From Synchiropus splendidus (lineage: Eukaryota; Chordata; Actinopteri; Syngnathiformes; Callionymidae), in assembly GCF_027744825.2 (NCBI RefSeq), contig NC_071345.1, positions 12,226,001 to 12,290,000 of the forward strand: a stretch of 64,000 bases of DNA, given 5' to 3'. Numbering within the stretch: the stretch's first letter is position 1; every line of letters begins with the position of its first letter. The notes beneath the pieces are model-generated. The model worked only from the letters and a program-made list of their open reading frames with translations, was not told where the DNA came from and searched no databases. The position numbers were made by a program, and so were the translations under genes. This document shows, piece by piece, positions 24,838 to 39,000 of the stretch.

Positions 24838-26944
24838 GTGTCATGACAACACAGTTATAGATATGGGTAGACTTGATCAGATGTTTACAAAGCATCTAAG
24901 ACAGTAAGATCATCTCAAACCTCTTGTTTCTTGGAGCAGATTAACTATTTATCGTCACAGGACTCAACCTCCCCCTTAAAATCCCAGACTGCTTGTGTTT
25001 CCACTCTTGAAAGTGGTCACATCTGTCACTGGATTCCAGCTCCAGGTGCTAACAGCTAAACAACATACAGTAGTTTCTTCTCCTTTCCTGCCACCAGCAG
25101 TCACTCTGCTGTAATCTGGCTAAAGTTAACAGAATTAGCAGAACTTAATATTTGTTGACATCGCCGCTTCACGCTCCAAGGAGGTCGCGCACTTAAGAGG
25201 ATCAACAAAAAGTTAAGACCCCCAGTGTACAAAGGTGGGAGGATTCTGGGTTTTATGTATTGAGGTCAAGCTCCAAAAGCCGGTTTTGGATCCCGTTAGG
25301 TTGACCCAAAAACACAGGGACTTGCTGTTTTGTTTTTTTTTTCTGCCTGCCTGATTTGCTTCGCTGTCTTTGGGGAAAGTGAGGTGCCGCTGCGGTGCTT
25401 TTCCCCTAGCACAACAAGGGCTTTTCCTAGATGGAAAATTGAATTATTCAAGCTTGAAAGACAACGACTCTAATGCCAACACTCATGTAGCACTGGTCAG
25501 AAAAGCCAACTATTTACATACTGCATGTTGGTGCGCCGTCGTTTTCTTTCCGACTTGTTAGTTATAAAACTCACCCTTGGTCTTCAATTGTGAGTCTTGT
25601 GCCAGTGCGGTGGGGCAAGCTACGAGGCACTGACTGGCTCTCTAACACCCTTCCATTCGAATCTGATAATATTATTTTTCAGCATTTGTAGCAGCTGTTT
25701 TTAGCTGCCCAATGTGTGACTATGTTACATCCTTGAGACCCCAATATGAGGTCAGAAATCTGAAGGATGTGCAACATAAATAAATGAATAGAAAGCTCTG
25801 AATACAGTTGTGCACAAACAGGGTATTTTAAAATGAAAATGTTCTTGAACATGTTTTGCTATATTGATGGAGTAAGTACAAGTGTAAAGCACATGAACTG
25901 GTTGTTGCAAATGGCGTGGTATGGTCACTGATCTAATCCCTTCTGTTGTGATCGTGATGTCAGAAAAAAGGTGACCTGTGGCTGATGTGGTGCCGTAGTA
26001 GATCCTTGTTTGTGGGTGGTGAGAGCTTGAAATGCATATGGTTTGACAAATCTGTAAGAATTCCATTAGCGACTTAAATGTGAGCCTCGGGGTCACAATA
26101 CTTTCAGTCTGAGGGTTGGAAAAGCTGTCCTACACGCAGGGAATATAACTGTCAAAAATGAATCCTTAAACGTCTAAGAAAGTATGAAGAGATGCAAAAG
26201 AAAGGTGAAGGTGAAGTTGCATTTTCTCACCAAACGGAAAAAAAGTGTGGTAAACTGTTTAGCAAAGATATCTGCTGAGAATTAAATGGTTTCTTATTGG
26301 CATAAGATGTTTTTTTCTGGATGTAGCTGCTTTCCAAAAGTTGCTAATGGAATATATGGTGCAGACTTCGTCCTTGTGAGGTTGTGGAGGCTGTAAGAAA
26401 CAATCCTAATCCTAAACAGATTAGAAATGGATAGGATCGCAGTGGAGTTATTACAATATACAAGGACCACCAAACTTAAAATGCCTTTGAGAGAAATACT
26501 TCAAATTCCTCTCACACTTCTATAATATACGCAGACATCTACTGAATTATCTTCTCAATGTTTTGCTGCCTTCATCTACAGCACATAAGAACAGTTTAAC
26601 GCTGGTGTTTGAGCTTTTTCTTTGTGAATCACAACTTTTATTTATTTGACAAGAGTATGCACAATTTGTTAGCGTGATGAAATGTTCTGTCAAAATTCTT
26701 CAGCTGCCTCTTTTTATGATTTTTCCAAACTTAGCCTGCACTTTTGAGACACAATTTCAAATGTATCTTTTCAGATTCATGTTGCACTACTGTACCTTCT
26801 GCACTGTGTATTTTATGTTACTGTTCTTAATGCACACTCGACTTTTGTTGTTTATGTCTTGATATAAATCTGTTTTGTCGCTTTTACTGAAGCCTTTGTT
26901 TTTAATCTGTTTTATTGGGTTTATTTGGATATATACAGAATAAA
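24838..26944 (+). other. Probable slc2a3 3'UTR with polyadenylation signal
   Basis: No further gene is seen for about 2.1 kb after the slc2a3 stop. AATAAA at 26939-26944 is the most likely end, giving a long 3'UTR as is usual for this family. A second good signal, AATAAA at 27397-27402, could be an alternative end. Confidence 0.5.
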
Positions 26945-26960
26945 GCATATTGTTATCATC

Positions 26961-29816
26961 ACAGTTCATGGCAAAACATCTGGAGAATAACTTTTTGTGT
27001 CTTGCAATCTGAACCTGTTTTATTTGGGTTATTGCATGATACCTGGCTGTCCGTTGCTTCATGGTGAGCGTGAAGGCGACTGAAATCCGAAACAGGGTCA
27101 GAGCCAACACACACGCTGCAGGTGTGTTGGGTGTTGACCTCCAGCATCACTGCGTTCTGTGATGTCGTCCAAACCCACTCACACAAGGTGAGCACACACA
27201 GAATTCATCTTGGAATTCCTCTTCTGCTCTAAAGCAATGACTGAAATGTTTATTCTCATGAATATTTCACACCTGTTCTCTGCTTCTAATTTGCAGCTTA
27301 GCTGCACCATTTTCCTCTTTTCGCTCAGCCTCAGCTCAATGTGATGCATGTATTAAAATCATTGCTACATTTTTCATAAGCTTTGTCACATCAGGAAATA
27401 AAGTTTGACTGATTTCGATTCCGAAATGTCAATTTAAGAGGTTTCACTTCCTTTTGGGTAGGAGCTCTTTCGGGTGCAAAAATGATATTTTGCTATTTAT
27501 CATGACATATTTATGGGAGGGGTAAATATAGAAATATATCGGTGGCAATTCTCTTTGAGTTGAACATGGAAGCTAATGACATTTGTGAGGTTTTGCTATG
27601 CCAAGCCACTAGGCGGGGCTAAAACGCTGCCCTGGGGTATCGCGACACGAAAATAAACCAACCATGTTAAAAGGAAAAACTTTAAATGAGGAAACTAATC
27701 CACCGAAGTGGATTAACGTAGGATTGACTTGTTTATTTGAGAATGACTTACCGTAACTCTACTTCGCAAGTAATATTTAAGGGCCTTGAATATTTCCGAT
27801 GGTTTGTTTCGCTCGTCGAATGAAAATCGATAAAAACGGAAGTGGAACACTTTAAACGGCGTATTGAAAATATTTATTAAATGTGTATGTTCCATTTGAT
27901 TTCCATTTTCCTGTGGTCATTTTAGCGAAATGGCATGGCATGACATGGCGATGTGTCATGCAACTTGGAACCAAGGTGCTTAGCATAATATGAGGTTTAG
28001 CATCTTTCTGCTATGCTCTTGCTGTGTTATAAAAAGAAAACAATGAGCTGGATAGTTCCCTTCGAAGTCAAGGATCCTGGTGACTTCACAGTGATTCAGG
28101 CCTATGGGGTGAGCAGCTCTTTACAGTGGAACCTCGGTTCTCGACCACAATCCGTTCCAGACAGCCGTTCGAGAAGCGATTTGTTCTAAATGTGAATCGA
28201 TTTTTCCCATTACAAAAAAGAAATAGTGCGTTCCAAGCCTTAAAATAGGCTTTTGTAGGAGTGAATGTAGAGTGTCTGCTGCAGGTGCGCTGTTCCTCTA
28301 TGTGTGTGGCCGCTGCATGTGGGAGGGGTTGCCGAGTGAGTGACGTCTCTCCAGAAGTGAAGAGGTGCCCGGTGTGTGTCCAGCTCTGAATGTGCGCTTC
28401 TGTGCAGTTTGGCTGTGACAAAGTCATAAACCAAGTAACGCTCTGTCCCAGACTCGCCTCATCCCTGTCCCAGCTCCAGCCCACAACAGGACATCAAACC
28501 CTGGAGTGTGCGCTCCAGCCTCGGAGGTGTGGAGAGAGAGCACCTCCCCACTCTACCACGGTCCAGTGTGGAGACAGGAAAGGTCTTACACCTCAATATG
28601 AAGAAAAAACAGTCAGTAAATGTAGCTAACAGGACACGTCCGCATACAGAGGCTGCGTTATACACAATAACAAAGCGCGTCGTGGGTCGCACATTATGTT
28701 TTTTCTGGCTTTTTACGGGGGTGCTGAGTTCTGGATTTTTGTTCCGAAGCAAAAAATCTTGAATTTTTTTGTTTGAACTACGATTCTGGGACGTTTGAAT
28801 ACCACTGTATCTGTATTCAAATATGCTGGTCTCTTAAAATCCTGAGCGTTAGAGCGTTATTCTGTTTTGACTCTATTTTGCTTTTTTATTTTTCTCTCAC
28901 TGTGTGACTAAAAAAAAACAAAAAAAAACCTGTGATGCAGCAACAGGGTGAAGCTCGTAGATGCTGGACAGGTTTTTTTTTTATGCTCATTTGGGCAGTT
29001 TATGCCCAGTCAGCCTTCACTTTGACTTATATTGACCCCATCAAAGGTGGGTGAGAGCAATAAGCGTGTCCGACTTGGTGGCTTCATTGTCTCCTAATGA
29101 GCACTAGACAACCTGCCATCACACACGGGTGGATGGACGTCGTTCATGGGCTGTTGAGCTCGCACCGATTACACAACCAAATCTGCTCTTGAGCTGCGAG
29201 AGGAAACTCGGTGAGCAATGAAAGACTGATTGAGGAAATCCTCACTTTACCTCAATGATTTCATTCTTCTTCCCCCCCAGAAGTAGAGAGTCATTGGTGG
29301 AGAGCCCCCCGGCTGGCTGGGAATGGGGGCACCTAACTGTGTCAAAGCAGTGGGCAACATCTCCCTGCGAGAGTCCACTCAAGTCTTAGTCATTGCCGCG
29401 AACTGGGGCATGAAAGCTCATCAACAAGCTGCAGTGCTTCAGTCTGACCAGCGAGCGGTGTGCGCGGCTGCTGAAGTGCGTTTGATACGCACGCTGCTGA
29501 GGTCAGGACTGAAGAGCGTGCAGCCACAAGCCCGGAGCAGAGAATCCAAAAAATGTGACCAAAATGTAATGCCTTCCTGCAAACAGGAGGCGCAGAGGAA
29601 AAGTGCCAGCTGGGCACGCTGACATGCCGCAGCTCGGGGAAGCCAACTCCAGGACCAGACTCCAACAGGATGCTGGAGTTTCTCGTCTAGACAGTGGCAG
29701 TAGATACCAGACATGTTTGCTCTTTCATCCCGGCTGCTTTAACTCTCCGCTCTGACCGTCAAATATTTGTGTTCCCCTCTGAATAATGTCATCCCTTCCT
29801 CGTCCGTTCGTCCACA
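26961..29816. other. Spacer between slc2a3 and ephb6
   Basis: It contains one MITE (listed separately) and no recognised exon. A strong acceptor-like run of pyrimidines ending CAG at 29271-29280 could begin an untranslated ephb6 exon, but this is not established. The 99-codon open frame at 29323-29622 has no known motif. Confidence 0.5.
28124..28807. mobile_element. Tc1/mariner-like MITE, copy 1
   Basis: The left end is CAGTGGAACCTCGGTTCTCG and the right end ATACCACTG, with TA on both sides (28122-28123 and 28808-28809), the target duplication of the Tc1/mariner superfamily. It is a close relative of the element at 46292-47025 in the same orientation, but has lost bases near its right end and inside. 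No transposase; the 132-codon frame across it is fortuitous. Confidence 0.8.
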
Positions 29817-29819
29817 CTG

Positions 29820-29998
29820 CCCCATCCTCTCTTTCTTTCTCACATGGAAATGCAGGCTCCACCCCCTCTCTTTCTCCCTCACCCCCCCACTCCCTCGCTC
29901 TGTCACACGCATTCACTCTATCTTTCTCTCTCTTTCATGCCGTCTCCCTCCCTCCCTCCCTCTCTCCCTCCCGCCCTCCCTCCTGCTCTCTCAGTCAG
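29820..29998 (+). promoter_or_regulatory. Long polypyrimidine tract just upstream of the ephb6 start codon
   Basis: About 180 nt of mostly C and T with CCCT and CTCT repeats, ending 19 nt before the ATG. It may be part of the promoter or 5'UTR. Such tracts can form triplex DNA and often bind CT-rich promoter factors; that role is inferred. Confidence 0.35.
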
Positions 29999-30016
29999 TG
30001 TCATTCTGTCGTGGAG

Positions 30017-33000
30017 ATGTGGAGTATCTTTCTGTTTCTCTGTCTGTTTTTCCAGCCTAATTCAGCTGAGGAAGGTAAGAGACTAACTTTTGAATGCTTG
30101 GAATCCAGGGACTGATGGAGTGCTGCAACATCCCTCCATCATGTGCCTCTATTGAGCCCACGAGTGAGGGATGGATGCTTGCTTCACCCCTGAAAGAAGT
30201 CCAGAGACTCTCTCTGGGAGTTTCAGGGGCAAAGTGTAAAAGTGCCGCGCGAGCGATCACTGCAACTTAAATACACCTCTGAGGCAATATGTCCAACTCA
30301 GACAAGGGTCACTTTATTTCTGTTGTCCAGTGATTTGTTATCTTGCAGGCTGAGCGAGGATCTGTCTTTCAAAATGGATTTTAGTGTCAACTTACTGGAA
30401 AAATGTTCAGGTTTTGACCAAAAGTTTGTCCACGTAAATGAGTCTTCAGCATTAGACTCAAACTCATCCAAACCAAACGCTCACTAGCGCAGCAGCGAGA
30501 GTTGCCGTAGCCTCTAACTGTGGCGCTTTCACACTTTCATTTCTTTCTTCTGTTTTCCAAAATGCTTTTTTTCAATCTCTTGAGGCTGACCTGCCCTAAA
30601 AGTGGCAATATATGTTTCTCATACTGTCCTCTAGGGTTATGCACCCTAAAGTTGACTCACTTTTGATGCTCATATCGGAAGACATATTTTATTCTTTGCA
30701 AATGTAGTGTTGAAGGTGTAGTATTTTTTTTTTGTAAAAACCTTTTTTTAATTTATTAAGAGTGATTATTATTGTTTTTTTAATTGAGTCGTCATTGTAT
30801 TTATCAGTAAATCAAAACAGGTAAAAATGCCACTTCAGGCCAGGAGATTGTTTTTTTATCGAACGTGGGAGTGTGGATAAGTGAGTGGTAGTGCTGCAGG
30901 TGTTCAACATATAAAATTCTACCCTTAAACTTGGAAAGACCTTGAGGGTCGGCGAGCAGAAGGCCGCGTCGCCATCGAGCTTTGTCCTCGGAAAGGATGA
31001 CGTGGTGGCCTCAGTGAACCCTTTGGATGCTTTTATTTAAGAGCATTACTTTTAAAATGCAACATTTTTTGGAGCGTCAAACAAGTATCGTGGCGAACAT
31101 GTCAAACTCTGTCAGTTTGTGAAGTATTCGCTTCACTGTCTATTTATCCATTGAATTGAATTGTCTCGAACGCCTTGCGTCCCGAATTACGAAGAATGTC
31201 ACGATGATCGTACACTCAAGGAGCCTTTGACAAAACTTGTTTGACCTCTGAAAGAGTGACTTTGCAGCAGCTCTTGTAAAAGTCTGTGGCCTAGAAAAAA
31301 AAAAAAAAGTCTGGCGTCAAGGGGTTAATGTCTGGGGCGCAAAGCCGTGACATGCCGAGGTGGCGACACTCCATTTCTGCTCACACACATCTAGATGTTT
31401 GGGTTTTACCCAACTGTATGAAGATATGACGATAGCATCCGAAATCGTGTTGACTTCTTTGTACTTTGTGTTTGTTCTCTCTCGCTCAGTGGCCATCTGC
31501 TCATCCTCATATCTGGCTGAAAAGAAAAATTCCTAGTGGGTTAAGAGAGGTTGTTACGCTTCGGGTTTGAAGAGCGACAGATGGATGTTGGAGGGTCGCA
31601 GTGTGGGCGCGAGTCAATATTCTTCCCTCTGTACCGTTACATGAAAACAAGACTAGAACAGTAGCTGTGTTATTGTTGTTGTTATGCAGTCAGTCTCTTA
31701 CTGTCAGTAAATGTCAATAAAAACAAGGGGCTCACCACGTCGAGAGGCAGGTGCAGGCCGGGGCGACTGAGGTTTCAGCAACAAAAGAATATGGAAATAC
31801 AGCCACAGACAAATGCATAATAAGTTGCATAACCCGTTTCCTGTGTACTTGGCGACCCCCACATGTCACTCATAATCTCACAGATGTGACAAACCAGAGC
31901 TCCCTGCCCCCCTCAACTGTCTCCTCAGCTCTCCACGCTGCCTATATAACCGGAGATGTTAGACATCTGAGGAGGTGCGAGGCAGAGAAACTGCCTGGTA
32001 AGACCGGCTGATCATTATCTGGCGATGAATGGGCATGTACTTGAGCCGCCCCTATACTTAGCAACTGCATCCAGTCCCCCAACACTTGACCGTATCTTAG
32101 CAGTCAACACGCAATTACTCCGCACGACCAGGGACCGGCACCTGTTCCAGCTCACCGAGGCTCAAACTTGAGTTTGCCGCGAGGTGTTTGTTTGGCAACA
32201 ATAACAACAGCGGTAACTTAAACCTCAGAGTCCAGGAGAACAGATGGTCTGAGACCAAATGATTGATAGGGAGAGAGGCTGTACACTGCCACTGTCCTAC
32301 TGACTCCATTTGTGGAAGTGAAATTGAGCTGCTCATAATACAGTATTAACCCAATAGTAAAGACAGCCATTTAAATCCACATGAAATATTGTCGTGGTAG
32401 GAGCACTGGGGTCTTATCTCAGTTTGGATCACTGGGCAACTGTGGATCCCCATGAGGTGATGTCATTACCAGGGCCAATTGCCAGGGAATCGAAGCGTAG
32501 CGGCTGCTTGTGTACTGTCAGAAGTCAGGTGACGTCCTGCTGCATGGCTGTGGCTCTGCCAAGTATCAAGACTGTTTCTTGAGCAACAGACTGTTGAAAA
32601 TACTGACTACTGTTTGGAGTACTCTGCATTGACTGCTGCCAAATTTCTTCTGTGTAGTACAGCTATTGTAAATCTTTTTTACCCCCTGAAACTCTGTATA
32701 TTTAGTATATGTTGTGTATGACCTTGACACTTGACACTTGAGCAATGAACCAAAACTGATGTCTCAGTTTTGGTTCATACTGAATGGGCAAAAATTTCAG
32801 CACTGTAACACCTGACAAATATTTCCCTATACAAGTTACATCCGACTTATGACCTGCTCGACTTACGTCCACCCGTACTAGGAACCACGGCCAGCAGATG
32901 CTTTTTTTTTTGTACGTGCTGGCACTGCAGCACGTAGCAGCACAGCATCATGTACGACAGTTACAGCAGCACAGTATCCCAGCATCTCACTCTCACACAG

Positions 33001-36000
33001 CCATAGACCACTACAGTAGCACCTATAACCCTCACCTCGGCTATTTTGAATGGCATTCCATTTACGTCCAATCTGACTTACGACCGGTTGATCGGAACCG
33101 AGCCCGGTCATAAGTCAGATGTTTCCAGTTGACACAGTATTCTGTGCATATAGTGAACGTCTTCATTTTTTGGTTTATTCTTGCTTGATGATATTGTGCC
33201 GTTTCTGCCTGTCTTTATCTAATTTGGACGTCATGCTGTTTGCCATTAGAACAGCAGGTGTTTTGCACAGTTGGCTCTCTTAATTTAGCTGTACATAACC
33301 AGAATAGTGGTGTGAAATCAAGGAGCAATGTAAATGAGATCAACTCAGTGCGTTGTCTGTGTTTTCTGCAGTAGCATAGCCTTACATGGGAACATGTACC
33401 TTTCGCTGCTGACCCGCTGAAGGAAGTTTGTGGAGAGCTGGTAGTTTGGGCCTCTTTGCCTCAACTGCTGCCCCACTAACCTGCTGGAAGTGTAAGAAGG
33501 GAGTCCTGCTGACATAAAACAGCAGCAGATCACTAACAGATTCTCTTTTTGTTCTCACCATTGTACTTTCTCTTCTCAGTAAACAGTACAGCAACATTTT
33601 ATTTTGTTTTCTTTATTTGGTTAAAGCTTTAATGACAGCACTATTTTAGACTGTGAAGACGACTTTATTTGAAAAACTTTTTTGTCATGTCGCAGTTTTA
33701 TTGTACAGAAATGAGCAATTCAGAAGAGCTAAAATATGAATCTGAGGTTAGTCTCAATCCTGTGGTTTTTAAAACTAGGTTACAGTACAGGGCAACTCAA
33801 CTACGTAATGAGGAGGGCAAGAGTGTAAAAAATGCAAGGACTCCAGGCACGCGCTGTGCCATTATGCTCACTTGACACGAGTAACCGCATCCTGAATGCT
33901 TTTTTTACTTATTTATAGATACTTTCACCCATGTTATTGAGGAAGACATTTTGAATAAAATGGTTTTATTTTAACAGCAGTATTTGAAATAAGTACAAAA
34001 GCATGTAAACAAACAAAAAAGCAAATTATCTTGTGTAAAATAAAAATAAAAATAAAAATAAAAATAAAAATAAAAATAAAAATAAAAATAAAAATAAAAA
34101 TAAAAATAAAAATAAAAATGTGCCTTTACTTGTACCAATGAGGATTATACTTGCTCTTTGTCGAACTTTGTTGTTGAACAAACACATCCTTGCTCCCATG
34201 GCGTAATATATTGATGTTGAGACAGTAGACTTTTGCTGAAGCACATGTTCCAGTATCCTGACGCCATGAATGCTTGAAGCACATAAAAAAAGACGGAGGT
34301 TGGGTTAGATTTGCCATGGGATGGTGCTCATTTGTGTCAACTGCTTTTTAGGGGTGATAAACAGCAACTGATGTTCCATGTGTTTTAATGGTAAAAAAAA
34401 ACAAAAAAACTTTGTTATACCATTATAGGTAAAAGCACCTTCAGCAACTTCAATATATGACGCCATGGGAGTGAGGATGGGTTGTCATGTGACAGTCCTA
34501 CCAGTTGCACTGTATCGCTCTGTGTATTCAGGTTGCACACAGTAAAATTCAAAGTTCAAAAATTCCAAGACGTGGTGAAGGTGGGTGGTGATTGTGAACT
34601 GTCATCCCTGCTTCAACTTAGGTGTTACTTGGTGTATTTAGCACCTTATGTGGCTACGCGTTTCACACACTGCGCCCCCCAAGTAGTCACTGCCCATGGC
34701 GTTTATATTTGAGAGAGGAAGTGTTGGTTAGTAATGTCACAGATTGTCAGTTTTATTTTAGGGTTGAATTGTAGATGTATGAGGATGAGTGACAATGAGA
34801 TGTTTGTAGCTGTGTGTCATCAGATTTAGCAGTAAATGCTCCGAGAATTGGTATATAAGTTATTTTTTTTTTCACCTGAACTGTGTGGGAAGTCCTGCCA
34901 CACCTACTTCCTAACGTCAACATTAGTTTGAATCAAGCTGTTGTCAACTGCTCCATGGTTATGGTTGCATCCTGCAGGAGTGGAGGAAGTGGCCCTTGCT
35001 TTTGCTAGTAAGACAGTATGGTTTGTGTGATGTTTGGCAGGACAAAAGAAAAGTCTTTTGTGTCCAGTCTGGAGCCTTGTTTTTACGGAAATAAAAAGTT
35101 ATCAAGGTAGGATAATATATCGAGCCCAAGATTTGGTCAGTTGCAGAGGTTTATTCGCAAGATTGTTGTCAATATCTGGAAGAAAATGTAGAAGAAAAGT
35201 CAGTTTAAAAACATACTTGAGTCATACAGTAAACACAGCAGAGCAGCGCCTGCACTACATTGCTGCGTTGGACTCTGTTTTATATTGTCGAGGTCATCCA
35301 TGTAAAATAGCCCGACGCACTCTGAGAATCGCGTGTTCACGTTGGATTAGCACAGAAGCCGGCGCAGGACGAACACCTGATGCCCCCCCAGCATTCCAGT
35401 CATGGATGAGCGGAGCTGCTGCGATGCCCAACAAGCAGACGTCCGCGTTATAATTAGAGAGCGAAAACTGCAGAACCCTGTCGTCTCTGATTTCCCAGGG
35501 TTTAATCTGGATATTCAGGTTCAGGACTTTGGGGTCATGCTGAATCTATTCATTAGGAGGCTCAGAACACACTTTCTGGTTGTGTTCTGCTGCTTTTGAG
35601 GGATTTAAAGGAAGTGCGATAAGAAAATAAACTTGTCACAGTGGGATAGCGACGGGACGGACGCCATGAGCAGCAGAGCCGAGAGCCTCCTGCTGTGGTC
35701 CCTGTGGCCGCGTGTGCGTGTGCAGCCGAGTGCCAGAGAGATGGAAGAGGAGGATGCAGCCGCTCCACCGTCAACACTCTGGCATTAAAGTGTGATCAGA
35801 CTTTATTTTTAGACCTGTTTCTTTTCCCCCCCAACTCATTTCCAAAAGCAAAACCATGTTGCCGCTCTCTGGATGCCATTAGGCCACTTTTCATTCACTT
35901 TAATGAATGAGACATCTGCCATTTGTGATATGAGAGGTCAACGCCCTCGAGGGGGCTCCAAGCCAAGATTCTTCTTCTAGTCGGCTCCTGCCACGACAAA

Positions 36001-39000
36001 TAGTGTCACAGTTTAATATGCATGCGAGGACAGAGACGATGTGACTCACAGACGCAGGAGTGCTACAGACTGTCTTGACAAAGGAATGTCGCCGCGGTGT
36101 TGGATTTCACTTAAAAGCAGCTCTTGGCAGAGCGTGTGTTGGCGTTCTCTGAATGCAGCGCAACCTTGATCGCTGACGTTGTCACAACTTGGAAACAACA
36201 CAGGGAGATTACAGACAACTGAGCTGGTTTCAAATGTGCTCTTCTTGTTGGAGGCTCAGTGCAGAGCAAACAATATGCTGAATGAATCTGCTCGGGTTTT
36301 GTTGACGTTGAATAGTTTGAGGCAACAAAAAATTTAAATCTGATTCAATGGCAGAGAAAAAAATCAACTTCAAAGTGCTTTTTAAAAAGTATTTTGGTTC
36401 AAATCCGACCTACAATAGAGGGAGTGTTCTGATAGACCAGACTGAGAATCTGATTTATCATAATTGTTATTACAATATAACGTACAAGTAGATTAATTAA
36501 ATGTATGATTTCTTGCTCATAGCAAAAAATCATACTGTTAACAATAGTGGGAACCTTTGGGCACAGAGTGGTGGCAGGTGGGGCCGGTGACGTCGCTGTT
36601 AACTTGTTTCCATTGCAAAAAGTTGTAATTTCTTTCTATCGCTAAACAGACAAATCCACCTCAGCGGGTGGATTATTATCCGGCAATAATGAATATGAAA
36701 TATTTTGGACTCTGTGTCAAAAACACTTTTAGAATTATGGGTACATGATTATTTGTTTAAATGATAATTCAAACAAAATAATTTACCAAGGCCTGTGAAG
36801 GGATCCGTTACAACTGTAGCAACAACTCAGAAAATATTTCCATTTAATCATGGAGGCTTATTTCCTCAAAAATGTTGGGAGCAGAGGCCAAGGAACAAAT
36901 AAAAAAATGTTCTATTATTCTATTATTATTTTTAGATTTTAATACAAAAGTATTTTACACTATTGTCCTAAGACATCAACAACAATTTCTGACTGGAGAA
37001 GTGTCAATATTAAAGTGAATATATGCCTGGATATTGAGCTGAACATTGAGGTGGAATACATAACTTTATACACGAGACATGACTCTTATCCAAATGGTTA
37101 AATGTGTTATTATTCATTTATTCTAAAATGTTTTAAACATTCCACACTATTCCACACTGTACTGATCTGTGCTACTGCAATCTTCACGTAACTCTGTGAT
37201 CACATTTTGGTGTGGAAAGAGATTAAACCATTATCCTCTTCCATGTGCACCTGCTAATGACTTCCACTCTCATGTCTTTCTTTTCTTGGGTCTAGATGAG
37301 TAATTTGGATTAACAGCCTGTAGGAAAACTCATATGGGAAAAATCTATTTTGCAGAAGCCTCCTCTCCCCAATGAAAATGTCCAAACTGACCCTCTGCTG
37401 GGATCAATAAACCCTCTGGATCACTCCTCGTGGCTGTAGAAGAGGTTAGGGATATTTTCCGGGATATTTTGTGACGGAGTTTAAACATCTTGAAGTCGTG
37501 GTCTACATTGAGAGATGTATAATAGATGTCTAGATTTCCCTGCTCATCTCTGTTCCCATCCTCACATAGGACCCCATAATCGCAGGGTGTCCCTCCTTAT
37601 CCGAGGTACCAGCTGTTCCTCTACCTTACCCTGACAAAGATCTCACCTGAGCAGTTTTGAGGTCACATGGCTGAATATTTCAAAAGTTGAAAAAGAAACT
37701 TCTGGACCAGCTACTGCATGTTCAGAGAGGCACTTGCTTTGTCATCATCTGCTGTAACCACCGTGTCTTCACGGAATGTCTGGTCTTTGATGCTAGTTGT
37801 TTCCAGGAAACAGAAGAAAGAAGTTTCGCTTCTGCCGTGTCACTCTTGCTGTGGTTGTTTGGTGAAAGGCCTTGTGCTTGAATGTCTGCCGTGGGCGGAA
37901 GCATCAGTGTGAGAAGGACCGAGTGGACAAATGATAAAATGCATGCAGACACTTGTGGAATTTTCTTTGTCTGTAATGCACCTGAGCTGTGACTCTTTCC
38001 TTTTGTGTCACCCGGGTTCTGCCGAGGCATATTACACGACCAGACACCGGTCGCTCTTGAGTCCGTGCTATTAACACTGTCAGAGCTTTGCTGAGAGCGT
38101 GTAGGTGGGACCCTCGATTGCCTGGAAAGAGTGTGCTAGAGTGGCGTACAATGGCCATAAAAGGGCCGCGACACGTACTACACTTAACAATGAGTGTGTC
38201 ACCACATGCTCTGGTGCGCAGAGAGTAGCACAGCGCTGGAAGAAATGCGAATGCAGAAGCAGAAGAGCATTTACACCCACACCGAAGAGTGAACGATTCA
38301 ATTTGAAGAGCACAAACACCATCCTCTCATCCATCTCTTGGTCCTTGTTTTGTAATCATGGCTTTTTATTCCGGTGTCTGACGCTTTTGCTCTGCCTCCG
38401 ACTGTCACAGCGCTTCCAGAACAAACGGCAGGTCGGACATCAATAATGCAGCAGGGCCTTGTTCGACGTACAGAGTTGCCTTCTATGCTGTCACTTTTTG
38501 GATGAATAATACACACAAGGGGATGAGAGGGACACAGTGGAGAAAAAGGAAGCCGGGAGTAGAAGAATGCAGCGAGCAAAAGCGACATGCTTTAATGCAG
38601 CACTCAGGCCCAGATTGTGGACTCAGCACTTCTGCAAACTGTCAGGAACTAACTTTGAGTCTCTCAGATGTCTGATGGACCAATGCTGGAGACGCTTCGT
38701 GGCCTGACGGGAAGTCAGAATAATGGAGCTTTTACCCTGAGCTCATGTCCGTCTCTTCTGTTCAACTTTGTCACACACTCACTCCAGCCCTGATCTATGA
38801 AAAGGTGTGTGTGACACAGCACTCAACGCCGATATAAGAATGTCGCGCTGAATTATTCAGCGTGCTAATGTCACGCGACGAGACACGCATGAAGCTCTAC
38901 AAGGCTTGTTGTTCCCTTCTGCTCCCTGGGAAAGAATCAGAATGTGACGACCTGTGGTCCCGGGGCCCCGCCACTCCAGGCTAAACAGTCTCAAGATAAA

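Noticed and set aside
28086..28484. 132-codon minus frame, with a near copy at 46286-46660
   Set aside because: The similarity is explained by the shared MITE family; the frame shows no transposase motif.
32590..32770. Possible LINE 3'UTR fragment
   Set aside because: Only a loose resemblance in composition; no ORF2 tail or 3' repeat anchors it.
35034..35453. 139-codon plus frame in ephb6 intron 1
   Set aside because: No family motif and no supporting splice signals; judged chance.
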